Positions 1 to 7,686 are shown, numbered from the stretch's first letter. The stretch is 9,020 nt of DNA from Bacillota bacterium (GCA_023396555.1 JAEWWC010000132.1:1-9020), one strand, 5' to 3'. A program made the numbers and translations. The notes: generated by a model from the letters alone, not told the origin.

Positions 1-985
1 CGGTGATCTCCAGCTTGTCCATCCCAATCAGCGGGCGCAGTACAAGCATGTCCACCGCACTGTTGGTGGCATGCAGGCTCTCCAGCGTCTGACTGGCCAC
101 CTGCCCCACACTCTCCCCCGTCACCAGCGCCTGGCATTTATCCGCCGCCGCAACGCGCTCCGCGATACGCATCATGAAGCGGCGCATCAGCACGGTGAGA
201 TAATCCGGCGGGCACTTCTCGTACAGCGTCATCTGTATATCCGTGAAGCGGATGGTATGCAGTTTGATGGCTCCGGTGTAGCGCGCCATCAGTTTGGCTA
301 GATCGTGCACCTTCTCCAGCGCCTTCTCGCTGGTGTACGGGAAGCTCTCGAAGTGCACCGCCGACAGCGCCACGCCGCGTTTGGCGATCATGCAGCCCGC
401 CACCGGGCTGTCGATGCCGCCCGACAGCAGCAGCGCCACGCGTCCGTTGCAGCCCACCGGCATGCCGCCGGGGCCGGGCAGCACGCGCGTATAGCAGTAA
501 GCCTGCTCCCGAATCTCGATGTAGGCGGTCAGCTCCGGATGTTCGAGGCTCACCTTGAGACCCGGCACGCGGTCCAGTATCACGCCGCCCGCTTCCGCCG
601 CGATCTCATTGGACTTCATCGGAAAACGCTTGTCCGCCCGCTTGGCCTCCACGCGGAACAGTACCGTTTCCTGTGGAAGCTTCACCCGCTCCATGGCCAC
701 CATGTCGGCCAGCGCCGACGCAGCCGCGTCAAAGTCCTGACGCAGCCTGAGCCCCGGGCTGTACGAATGGATGCCGTATACGCGCCCCAGAATGTCTAAG
801 GCGGCATCCAGCTTGTCGTCCGGGACATTCTCCACGTACACGCGGCTCGCACCGCGGCGCACCACTGCGCCTTCTACCGGAGCCAGCGCGCTCTCCACGT
901 TGCGCACCAGCGCTTTTTCGAAAAACGGGCGGTTCAGCCCTTTTAAGTGTATCTCCGCATACCGGATGATGATCACGTTGTCCAT
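1..985 (-). CDS. thiI: tRNA 4-thiouridine synthase ThiI (3' end outside the window)
   Basis: ThiI adenylates uridine 8 of tRNA and swaps in sulfur to give 4-thiouridine; in many bacteria it also helps supply sulfur for the thiamine thiazole. The visible 328 residues begin with the family's N-terminal signature (IIIRYAEIHLKGLNRPFFEK, residues 5-24), a ferredoxin-like fold leading into a THUMP RNA-binding domain (about 55-165). A PP-loop ATPase domain follows, with SGGIDS at 188-193 and the second ThiI motif TGESVGQVASQT at 289-300. About 60 residues of a rhodanese-less protein would lie beyond the left edge, so I cannot tell whether a C-terminal rhodanese domain exists. The ATG lies one base after the stop of the cysteine desulfurase and has AAGGAA five bases upstream (991-996), so the two genes form one transcript and probably a dedicated sulfur donor-acceptor pair. 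Identity is secure from the motifs. Confidence 0.95.
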   Translation of the reverse strand, partial: MDNVIIIRYAEIHLKGLNRPFFEKALVRNVESALAPVEGAVVRRGASRVYVENVPDDKLDAALDILGRVYGIHSYSPGLRLRQDFDAAASALADMVAMERVKLPQETVLFRVEAKRADKRFPMKSNEIAAEAGGVILDRVPGLKVSLEHPELTAYIEIREQAYCYTRVLPGPGGMPVGCNGRVALLLSGGIDSPVAGCMIAKRGVALSAVHFESFPYTSEKALEKVHDLAKLMARYTGAIKLHTIRFTDIQMTLYEKCPPDYLTVLMRRFMMRIAERVAAADKCQALVTGESVGQVASQTLESLHATNSAVDMLVLRPLIGMDKLEIT

Positions 986-986
986 G

Positions 987-2102
987 TTATTTCCTTGCAA
1001 ACCTCCTGAGTTGTGTCACGGCGCTTTTGAGCTCTTCGAGGCACACCGCGACCTCTTCCAATGTATTATGCGCCGAGAAGCTGATACGTACCGTCCCCTC
1101 CGCGAACGACCGCTTCACGCCGCATTCCAGCAGCACGCGGCTGAGCTTGCCGCGCGAGCAGGCCGCCCCGGTGCCAATGCAGATGCCCTTCTCACCCATC
1201 ACACGCGCCAGCACCTCGCCGCGCACGCCCTCGAAGGATACGCTGACGATATGCGGCACGAACCGCTCGGGTGTGTTGACGATGCAGTTGTCTATCCGCG
1301 TCACGCCCGCGACAAACGCTTCGCGCAGCTGCTCAACCTGCTTATAATTCTCCTCGAACCGGTTGATCTCCTCCAACGCCTCGCCGAACGCCATGATGCC
1401 GAGCGTATTCTCGGTGCCTGCGCGCAGCGACTGCTCCTGCCCGCCGCCGAGATGCATCGGCTTCAGCGGCACGCCCTGCCGCGTCAACAAAGCGCCGGTG
1501 CCTTTCAGCGCGTGTATCTTGTGCGCGCTCACCGTGTAACAGTCGATATATCCTGCGCTCAGGTCCACGTTGGTTTTCAGCAGCGCCTGAACGCCGTCCG
1601 CATGCACTACCGTTGCTGGATTCTTCGCCTTGACCGCCCTGCCGATCGCAGCGATGTCGTTCAGCGCGCCCGTCTCGTTGTTAACATGCATCATGCTGAC
1701 GAGTGCCGTATCTTCTGTCACCAGAGCGGCGACATCCTCCGAGTGAATATTGAAACTCCGCGGCTTCACATAATCCACACGTACGCCGCTCTGCTCCATA
1801 TACCGGCAGGTTTCGTACACACTGGGGTGTTCGATGCCGCTTGTGATCATATGCGCGCCGCGTTTTCCATATGATGATATTGCAAGGCTGTTCGCTTCCG
1901 TACCGCCGGATGTGAATACACAGCTTCCCTGCAGACGCACGGCGGCGGCGAGCTGCTGCCGCACTTGCCTGATCTCCTTGAATACCGCTTCAGCCTGCCC
2001 GTACACCGCTGAAGGGTTGTACCAGGCGTGCTCTAAGTGCCGCTGCATAGCGGCCTGCGTCGTCGGTTTGGTCGTTGCCGCGTTGTCAAGATAAATTTGC
2101 AA
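987..2102 (-). CDS. Cysteine desulfurase, NifS/IscS family (NifZ-like partner of ThiI)
   Basis: A PLP enzyme of aminotransferase class V that converts cysteine to alanine and holds the sulfur as a persulfide. Counting from the TTG at 2102 (371 residues), it shows the family start IYLDNAATT (3-11), the PLP-stacking His92 in IEHPSV, NNETG (141-145), the PLP lysine Lys195 in SAHKIHALKGTG, RAGTEN (227-232) and the persulfide cysteine Cys315 in GAACSRGK. I chose the TTG at 2102 because GGGAGG (2113-2118) sits ten bases upstream and family members usually begin just before YLDNAATT. An in-frame TTG at 2126 would add eight residues but has no such site. Established knowledge: Bacillus subtilis has a thiI-adjacent desulfurase, NifZ, dedicated to tRNA thiolation. 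From the one-base gap to thiI I infer the same role here. A general IscS role cannot be excluded. Confidence 0.93.
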   Translation of the reverse strand: MQIYLDNAATTKPTTQAAMQRHLEHAWYNPSAVYGQAEAVFKEIRQVRQQLAAAVRLQGSCVFTSGGTEANSLAISSYGKRGAHMITSGIEHPSVYETCRYMEQSGVRVDYVKPRSFNIHSEDVAALVTEDTALVSMMHVNNETGALNDIAAIGRAVKAKNPATVVHADGVQALLKTNVDLSAGYIDCYTVSAHKIHALKGTGALLTRQGVPLKPMHLGGGQEQSLRAGTENTLGIMAFGEALEEINRFEENYKQVEQLREAFVAGVTRIDNCIVNTPERFVPHIVSVSFEGVRGEVLARVMGEKGICIGTGAACSRGKLSRVLLECGVKRSFAEGTVRISFSAHNTLEEVAVCLEELKSAVTQLRRFARK

Positions 2103-2112
2103 AAAGTTAGTG

Positions 2113-2118
2113 CCTCCC
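2113..2118 (-). promoter_or_regulatory. Ribosome binding site deciding the TTG start of the cysteine desulfurase
   Basis: On the minus strand this reads GGGAGG and ends ten bases before the TTG at 2102. It lies inside the coding sequence that would result from the upstream TTG at 2126, which argues for the shorter protein. Confidence 0.6.
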
Positions 2119-2138
2119 GCGCCCAAATCGGTTATAAT

Positions 2139-2153
2139 ATGTTATCATAACAT
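2139..2153. promoter_or_regulatory. Perfect 15-bp palindrome, candidate operator between divergent genes
   Basis: The sequence is ATGTTAT-C-ATAACAT: seven-base arms around a single central base with no mismatch. It lies between the divergently read desulfurase-thiI operon and the zinc-ribbon membrane protein gene, and it overlaps the candidate -10 of the former. Position and symmetry fit the site of a dimeric repressor. I do not recognise the regulator, and the site does not resemble the IscR type 2 consensus. Because it is AT-rich and close to -10-like sequence, some of the symmetry could be chance. Confidence 0.4.
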
Positions 2154-2172
2154 GGATTGCGATAATCTTTAA
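2144..2172 (-). promoter_or_regulatory. Candidate promoter for the desulfurase-thiI operon
   Basis: On the minus strand an extended -10 element TGTTATGAT occupies 2144-2152 (hexamer TATGAT at 2144-2149). A weak -35, TTAAAG (2167-2172), lies 17 bases upstream. Transcription would start near 2137, giving a leader of about 35 bases. The -10 lies inside the 15-bp palindrome at 2139-2153. TATTAT at 2134-2139 is an alternative -10. Confidence 0.4.
2158..2166 (+). promoter_or_regulatory. Candidate extended -10 promoter for the zinc-ribbon membrane protein
   Basis: TGCGATAAT fits an extended -10 (TGn followed by GATAAT, five of six bases of TATAAT). It would start transcription near 2173, about 28 bases before the ATG. 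I see no convincing -35. A full TATAAT at 2133-2138 is an alternative, also without a good -35. Confidence 0.35.
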
Positions 2173-2200
2173 TCTTTTTTTCAAACTGTGGAGGGTCGGA

Positions 2201-4129
2201 ATGGAAAGGTGTCCTAAATGCGGCAATAAGCTCAGCAATATAGACGTTCTTTGCCCCAGATGCGGCGCTATGGTCGAGGTCATACAGGTCAGAAGCAGTT
2301 TCATCCCCCCAAATATCAGCGCAACTCCTCCCAAAGCCGAGCGCCCCCACCTGATCGTCTATAACGAGGATCTGCCCGGTGAAGGGCCTTTTTGCGAAAC
2401 ACCGGAGGAAGATACTTTTGAAGAAGTCCCATCGGTTGCCGAGGCAGACGACTTTGACGGTCTTCCGGCGTCCTCTTTGCCGGACATGTCGGATATCCAG
2501 CTTTCTGGGCTTGAGACAGAAAAAAATAGTCCGCCCAATATACCGGATGACATTATCGAACCTCAGGCGGACACGCGGATGGCGCGCCGTGCGCGTGAAA
2601 GACAATGGCTGGAGCTTGAGGAGCTGAATGCTTCTACAACCACTCCAGAGGCTCAACTGCTCAAAGAAGCGGATGAACTCACCTCCCGTTCCGCCCGTTC
2701 AAGGTCATCACATGACAAAGACCACAAAGCCGAGTCTGATATTCTTTCTGAATCCTCTTCCTATTCCGCTGCTGACACCGGTCTCACAGCCAGTGACATT
2801 AAGGAAGAGCCTGAGCGACGTTACAGATCCCAGCAAAAGCAGGCCGGCGCCACATCTAAAAATATCAGCCTGAAAAAGCTGCCTGCACCTGCTGCTATTT
2901 TACTGTGGGCTATGCTTGCGGCAGCCATCTTTCTCGGATTCTTTTTCCTGAATCGTTACGTGCAGACCACTTACGGCGGCTATCCAGCCTTTATACGCGA
3001 GATTACTAATGGCAAAATTGAACTGGACGAGAGCGCTTCCCTTGCCAGCGGGATAGACGTTTCCACTGCTGAAGCTACAACCGAGAGCGGCGCGCCTGCC
3101 CACACCTTCACTGTGACTGCCGCAGGTGCCACCGTAGTTCGCGTTTCGCAGACAGGCGACGAGTTTTCGCTGGAGGATGGCAAAGCCGTGTTTACTATTG
3201 CCGATGAAAAGATCGCGCTGGCGCTCGGCGTTGTAACATACGACAACTCCATCAAGACGGAGACGCTGAACTTCGATATCACGTTTGCCTCCTCGACTCA
3301 GAAATACACCGTGGAGCCTTTCGATCTGTATCTGGTCCGTTCCGAGTACAAGCGCGAAGCTCCGTTGCAGACGCGTTCATCCTCCACCTCCGACGTCGTG
3401 GCTTTATCCGTCACTGTCGCGCCGGAATCCACCGTGTTCATCAACAACGTAAACTATACGGACAAGGTGGACGACAGCGGCAAACTCAGCGTGGATCTCA
3501 AGTTGGCGTCCGACGGCGACAACATCTTCGCAATTGATGTGATACAACCGGGCCGTCAGGCCGTTAAGGACAGCTTCACCGTCACGCAGCAGGACGCCCA
3601 GACCACGCTGGAGCCCGAAGCCGAATACCAGCGCGTATACGCTGCCTCCTTCGAGTGCCGCGGTACGACGGAAGCAGGCGCGACGCTCAGCGCCGAGACG
3701 AACGGTAAAACGTTTGCCGGGCTGGTGTCGGAAAGCGGCGCGTTCTCCGCGGCGTGCACCGTAAGCGAATACGGGCTGTACACCGTCAAGCTGACAGCAG
3801 CCAGTCCGGATAAGACGAACAGCATCGTCGAAATCGCCGTAGAGTACCTGCCTGAATTCAGCGTTTTCTCTCCCAAGGCGCAGAAAAAGACCATCGCCGA
3901 GGCTGTGAAAAACGCTGCGACGCTGACGGATACCAGCATTAAGATTACCGGCAAGCCGGAAAGTCTGACGACGGAAGACGTCGCTCAGAAGTTTTCACTG
4001 GTGTCCGGAAGCAGCAAGCTCCAGTGCTATTATTACGGCGAAGCGCCCAAGCTCGACGCCGGCACCGAGTACACGTTTTACGGAAAGCTGGATGAAACCA
4101 GCCAGTTCTACGTGATGTTCGTTGAATGA
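2201..4129 (+). CDS. Zinc-ribbon single-pass membrane protein with extracytoplasmic beta-rich domains, function unknown
   Basis: I do not recognise a named family for the whole 642-residue protein. It opens with a zinc ribbon whose four ligands are Cys4, Cys7, Cys18 and Cys21 (CPKC and CPRC). Residues 30-220 are low in hydrophobic content, rich in acidic residues, Ser and Pro, and probably disordered. Lys225-Lys226 precede one hydrophobic helix (about 231-250), so the zinc ribbon should face the cytoplasm and residues 254-642 the outside. No signal peptide is visible. The outer part alternates short beta-like segments and reads as three Ig-like units (about 300-372, 399-465 and 480-548; the second resembles glucodextranase B-type Ig domains). 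A small, possibly OB-like, C-terminal unit spans about 578-642. Cys486 and Cys519 in the third unit could form a disulfide. GGAGGG at 2190-2195, five bases upstream, supports the ATG. It stands alone between divergent and convergent neighbours. Envelope sensing or a scaffold role is only inference. Confidence 0.85.
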   Translation: MERCPKCGNKLSNIDVLCPRCGAMVEVIQVRSSFIPPNISATPPKAERPHLIVYNEDLPGEGPFCETPEEDTFEEVPSVAEADDFDGLPASSLPDMSDIQLSGLETEKNSPPNIPDDIIEPQADTRMARRARERQWLELEELNASTTTPEAQLLKEADELTSRSARSRSSHDKDHKAESDILSESSSYSAADTGLTASDIKEEPERRYRSQQKQAGATSKNISLKKLPAPAAILLWAMLAAAIFLGFFFLNRYVQTTYGGYPAFIREITNGKIELDESASLASGIDVSTAEATTESGAPAHTFTVTAAGATVVRVSQTGDEFSLEDGKAVFTIADEKIALALGVVTYDNSIKTETLNFDITFASSTQKYTVEPFDLYLVRSEYKREAPLQTRSSSTSDVVALSVTVAPESTVFINNVNYTDKVDDSGKLSVDLKLASDGDNIFAIDVIQPGRQAVKDSFTVTQQDAQTTLEPEAEYQRVYAASFECRGTTEAGATLSAETNGKTFAGLVSESGAFSAACTVSEYGLYTVKLTAASPDKTNSIVEIAVEYLPEFSVFSPKAQKKTIAEAVKNAATLTDTSIKITGKPESLTTEDVAQKFSLVSGSSKLQCYYYGEAPKLDAGTEYTFYGKLDETSQFYVMFVE

Positions 4130-4139
4130 TGAGAGTATA

Positions 4140-4176
4140 AAAAAGACGCCTAGGCATAAATCCCAGGCGCCTTTTT
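4140..4176. terminator. Rho-independent terminator shared by convergent genes
   Basis: Fifteen-base arms (4140-4154 and 4162-4176) flank a seven-base loop. The core is GC-rich and the ends are A and T runs, so it can act in both directions. Read on the minus strand, downstream of clpX, all 15 pairs form, two of them as G-U wobbles. Read on the plus strand, downstream of the zinc-ribbon gene, the same two positions are A-C mismatches. It is therefore better suited to ending the tig-clpP-clpX transcript. Confidence 0.9.
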
Positions 4177-4193
4177 AATTGCGTTTGTATCCC

Positions 4194-5480
<1,287 letters not shown>

Positions 5481-5495
5481 AGATTCACCTCGTTT

Positions 5496-6083
5496 CTATT
5501 TGCCTTTGGGCGGAATGATCTCATCGATGATCCCATATTTGAGCGCTTCTTCAGCGGTCATGTAGTTATCACGTTCAGTATCCGCAGCCACCTTCTCCAC
5601 AGGCTGACCTGTCCGCTCCGCCAGTATAGCGTTCATCTTGTTCTTGGTCGCGATGATGTGCTCGGCGTGGATCGCAATGTCCGTCGCCTGCCCCCGAGTA
5701 CCGCCTGAGGGCTGATGGATCATGACCTCGCTGTTGGGCAGACACTTCCGCTTGCCCTTGGCGCCTGCAGCCAGCAGGAACGCGCCCATGGAAGCCGCAA
5801 GGCCGATGCAGATGGTGCTGACATCGCACTGGATGTACTGCATCGTATCGAATATGGCCATGCCTGCGGTCACGGAGCCGCCAGGGCTGTTGATGTACAG
5901 GAAGATATCCTTATCCGGATCCTCCGCCACCAAAAATATGAGCTGCGCCACGACCAGATCGGCCATGGTATCGTCTATCTCGCCGGTGATGAACACAATT
6001 CGGTCCTTAAGCAGACGCGAATAAATATCATAGCTGCGCTCGCCTTTGCTAGTCTGCTCGATTACAAATGGTACCAACGCCAT
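5496..6083 (-). CDS. clpP: ATP-dependent Clp protease, proteolytic subunit ClpP
   Basis: The serine peptidase that forms the two-ring, fourteen-subunit chamber degrading proteins fed by ClpX or other Clp ATPases. The 195-residue length is typical. The catalytic triad is visible as Ser98 (in GLAASMGAF), His123 (in MIHQP) and Asp172 (in ERDNYM). The oxyanion-loop signature SPGGSVTAG (66-74) and the N-terminal VPFVIEQ with GERSYDIYSRLL are also standard. The protein begins close to the usual mature N-terminus, so any propeptide is only a few residues. AGGAGG (6089-6094) sits five bases before the ATG. The gene starts 34 bases after tig and ends 15 bases before clpX, consistent with co-transcription. 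There is no second clpP in the window. Confidence 0.98.
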   Translation of the reverse strand: MALVPFVIEQTSKGERSYDIYSRLLKDRIVFITGEIDDTMADLVVAQLIFLVAEDPDKDIFLYINSPGGSVTAGMAIFDTMQYIQCDVSTICIGLAASMGAFLLAAGAKGKRKCLPNSEVMIHQPSGGTRGQATDIAIHAEHIIATKNKMNAILAERTGQPVEKVAADTERDNYMTAEEALKYGIIDEIIPPKGK

Positions 6084-6117
6084 AGTATCCTCCTAATCCG
6101 TATATCACTATACTATT

Positions 6118-7455
6118 CTATTCGCCGGAAGTGTTTTCCTCCCCGGCGGCTTGCTTTTTGGCTTTTTTCTTGGGCGCCGTCAGCTTCGCATTTTCAACCA
6201 GGAAAGTCACCGTATTATCATACGCGAGATTATCCTTGATATACGCGCGCTCGTCGTCGCTCAACGTCTTGCCGTATTCTTCGACATCTTTCTTCGCACG
6301 TTCGGCACGGTTTTTGATCGCTTCCGCAATCTGCTCATCCGTCGCCTCGATGTTCTCAGCCTTCATGATGGCTTCCACCACCAGCTGCGTCCGTACGGAC
6401 TTCTCGGCGGATTCACGATACTGGGCGCGAATGTCTTCCAGCTTGGAGCCCGTCATCTGCAGGTAATCTTGCAGCTTGATACCCTGATACATCATGCTGT
6501 ACTCCAGCTGCCGCAACTGATGGTCGATCTGGTTCTCGATCATTGGCTCGGGGATATCGATCTCAGCGGTCTTTACTACTTCTTCAAGCACCGCGTTCTC
6601 GGTATCTTCCTTCGCGTGCTCTTCAGCGTGAGAGAGGAGCTTGGCGTGCACGTCTGCGCGATATTCGTCCATGGTGTCGAACTCGGACACGTCCTGTGCG
6701 AAATCGTCATCCAGTTCCGGAAGCTCCTTCTGCTTCACGTCGTGCAGCACGATGTGGAACACCGCTTCCTTGCCCGCGAGCTGCTCCGCACGATATTCCT
6801 CGGGGAATGTAACGGTAATGTCCCGCTCCTCTTCCTTCTTCATACCGACGACCTGCTCTTCAAAACCGGGTATAAAAGTGTTCGAACCCAGCTCTATAAC
6901 CTGATTATCGGCAGTACCGCCATCAAACTTAACTCCGTCCACGCTGCCCGAATAGTCGATGCCAACCTTATCCCCGTTCTGCGCTTCGCGATCCACATCA
7001 ACCCAGCGGGCGTTACGCTCTGCCGTACGCTTCAATTCGGCTTCCACCTGCTCATCGGACACCTCGGCTTTCTTCTCCTCAGCCTTCACGCCCTTGTATT
7101 CGCCCAGCTTCACCTCGGGCTTCACGAACACTTCAGCCGTATACACGACGCCCTCTTCCTTGCTGATCTTTTCAAGGTCGATCTCCGGACGGGAAACCGG
7201 CACGATGCCCGTTTCGTCAACCGATTTGGAATAGCTGTCCGGGAACACGATCTCAAAAGCGTCCTCGAAGAATATGCCTTCCCCGTAATTCCTTTCTATG
7301 ATAGGCCGCGGAACCTTGCCCTTGCGGAACCCCTGAACGGCAAACTTGCCTTTGTTTTTGACGTATGCCTGCTGCAGCGCCGCCGCAAAATCCTCCGCTG
7401 AAACCTCAATCGTCAGTTTTACCTTGTTTGCGCCTGCGCTCTCCACCTTCGCCAA
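6118..7455 (-). CDS. tig: Trigger factor, ribosome-associated chaperone and prolyl isomerase
   Basis: Trigger factor binds the ribosome near the exit tunnel and shields nascent chains. Counting from the TTG at 7455 (445 residues), the N-terminal ribosome-binding domain holds the signature GFRKGKVPR at 42-50. An FKBP-type isomerase domain spans about 150-240, followed by the helical chaperone arms (about 250-425) and a Lys- and Glu-rich tail. I chose the TTG at 7455 because AGGAGG (7465-7470) lies nine bases upstream and AKVESAGANKVKLTIEV matches where the family begins. Longer in-frame starts exist (ATG at 7477-7479 and an ATG at 7572), but they would put the ribosome binding site, a leader hairpin and the promoter inside the gene, and the added residues do not resemble trigger factor. 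It is the first gene of the tig-clpP-clpX operon, pairing folding with degradation. Confidence 0.97.
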   Translation of the reverse strand: MAKVESAGANKVKLTIEVSAEDFAAALQQAYVKNKGKFAVQGFRKGKVPRPIIERNYGEGIFFEDAFEIVFPDSYSKSVDETGIVPVSRPEIDLEKISKEEGVVYTAEVFVKPEVKLGEYKGVKAEEKKAEVSDEQVEAELKRTAERNARWVDVDREAQNGDKVGIDYSGSVDGVKFDGGTADNQVIELGSNTFIPGFEEQVVGMKKEEERDITVTFPEEYRAEQLAGKEAVFHIVLHDVKQKELPELDDDFAQDVSEFDTMDEYRADVHAKLLSHAEEHAKEDTENAVLEEVVKTAEIDIPEPMIENQIDHQLRQLEYSMMYQGIKLQDYLQMTGSKLEDIRAQYRESAEKSVRTQLVVEAIMKAENIEATDEQIAEAIKNRAERAKKDVEEYGKTLSDDERAYIKDNLAYDNTVTFLVENAKLTAPKKKAKKQAAGEENTSGE

Positions 7456-7464
7456 TGTACCTGT

Positions 7465-7470
7465 CCTCCT
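7465..7470 (-). promoter_or_regulatory. Ribosome binding site deciding the TTG start of tig
   Basis: A perfect AGGAGG on the minus strand, nine bases before the TTG at 7455. The next upstream ATG (7477-7479) has no purine-rich site before it. Confidence 0.8.
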
Positions 7471-7484
7471 CGTCATAAATAACA

Positions 7485-7499
7485 GGCGGCACTGCCGCC
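7485..7499 (-). promoter_or_regulatory. GC-rich hairpin in the tig leader
   Basis: On the minus strand GGCGGC-AGT-GCCGCC forms a six-pair, all-GC stem with a three-base loop. It begins about ten bases after the predicted start of transcription and ends 14 bases before the ribosome binding site, in an otherwise AT-rich leader. No T run follows, so it is not a terminator. It could stabilise the 5' end of the mRNA or modulate translation. Confidence 0.5.
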
Positions 7500-7516
7500 A
7501 TCTGAAAAAATATCGC

Positions 7517-7545
7517 TTTATATAGTAACATATATGCATTTTCAA
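7517..7545 (-). promoter_or_regulatory. Promoter of the tig-clpP-clpX operon
   Basis: On the minus strand TTGAAA (7540-7545), 17 bases, then TATAAA (7517-7522): a strong match to a housekeeping sigma-A promoter. Transcription should start near 7510, giving a leader of about 55 bases. I see no CIRCE element or other known heat-shock operator. Confidence 0.8.
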
Positions 7546-7549
7546 TGCA
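7535..7549. promoter_or_regulatory. Inverted repeat covering the tig -35 box
   Basis: TGCATT-TTC-AATGCA is a perfect inverted repeat with six-base arms and a three-base centre, and the -35 hexamer at 7540-7545 lies within it. A protein bound here would block the promoter. The same arms recur at 7608-7613 and 7629-7634 on the argG side of the region. The cognate factor is unknown. Confidence 0.4.
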
Positions 7550-7571
7550 ATCGAAAAAAACACATTGTTCA

Positions 7572-7600
7572 TTGAAATTTACGAATTATATCTTTATAAT
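7572..7600 (+). promoter_or_regulatory. Distal promoter of argG (P1)
   Basis: TTGAAA (7572-7577), a 17-base spacer and a full-consensus TATAAT (7595-7600). It would start transcription near 7607 and give argG a leader of about 110 bases. It carries no recognisable ARG box, so it could provide expression not controlled by arginine. It lies back to back with the tig promoter. Confidence 0.6.
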
Positions 7601-7607
7601 CTTCTTA

Positions 7608-7640
7608 TGCATTTTGCGAGTGCTGTTTAATGCACAGCTC
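7608..7640 (+). repeat. Inverted repeats in the distal argG leader
   Basis: TGCATT (7608-7613) and AATGCA (7629-7634) are complementary with a 15-base gap. An overlapping, mutually exclusive stem pairs GAG plus CTGT (7618-7620, 7623-7626) with ACAGCTC (7634-7640), leaving a TG bulge. No T run follows. This could be leader RNA structure on transcripts from P1, or a DNA site sharing half-sites with 7535-7549. Confidence 0.3.
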
Positions 7641-7657
7641 AAATTGTAAACAAGGTA

Positions 7658-7686
7658 TTGAATATTTATACACGTTATTGTATAAT
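7658..7686 (+). promoter_or_regulatory. Proximal promoter of argG (P2)
   Basis: TTGAAT (7658-7663), a 17-base spacer and TATAAT (7681-7686). Transcription should start near 7693, about 25 bases before the ATG. The -35 and -10 both overlap ARG-box-like sequence, so this promoter is probably the arginine-repressed one. Confidence 0.8.
7659..7672 (+). promoter_or_regulatory. ARG box (ArgR/AhrC operator) at the argG -35
   Basis: TGAATATTTATACA matches the core arginine operator TGAATWWWWATTCA at 13 of 14 positions. It covers the -35 of P2, where bound ArgR/AhrC with arginine would block polymerase. The downstream gene is an arginine biosynthesis gene, which strengthens the call. Confidence 0.7.

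Noticed and set aside
771..1874. A 367-codon open frame on the plus strand opposite the cysteine desulfurase
   Set aside because: It is the mirror of a gene with complete family motifs; its translation has no recognisable domain and is dominated by Arg, His, Ala and Leu, as expected for antisense of GC-rich coding DNA.
2103..2126. Eight-residue N-terminal extension of the desulfurase from the TTG at 2126
   Set aside because: The GGGAGG that would serve the inner TTG lies inside this extension, and the added residues are not typical of the family.
2132..2656. A 174-codon minus-strand frame opposite the start of the zinc-ribbon gene
   Set aside because: The plus-strand gene has a good ribosome binding site, a zinc ribbon and coherent domain order; the minus-strand frame shows none of these.
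6100..6113. GTATA-N4-TATAC inverted repeat between tig and clpP
   Set aside because: Only five AT-rich pairs and no T run follows, so it is neither a convincing terminator nor a clear operator.
6151..7401. A 416-codon open frame on the plus strand opposite tig
   Set aside because: Antisense shadow of trigger factor; no ribosome binding site or known domain, and the opposite frame is an unmistakable gene.
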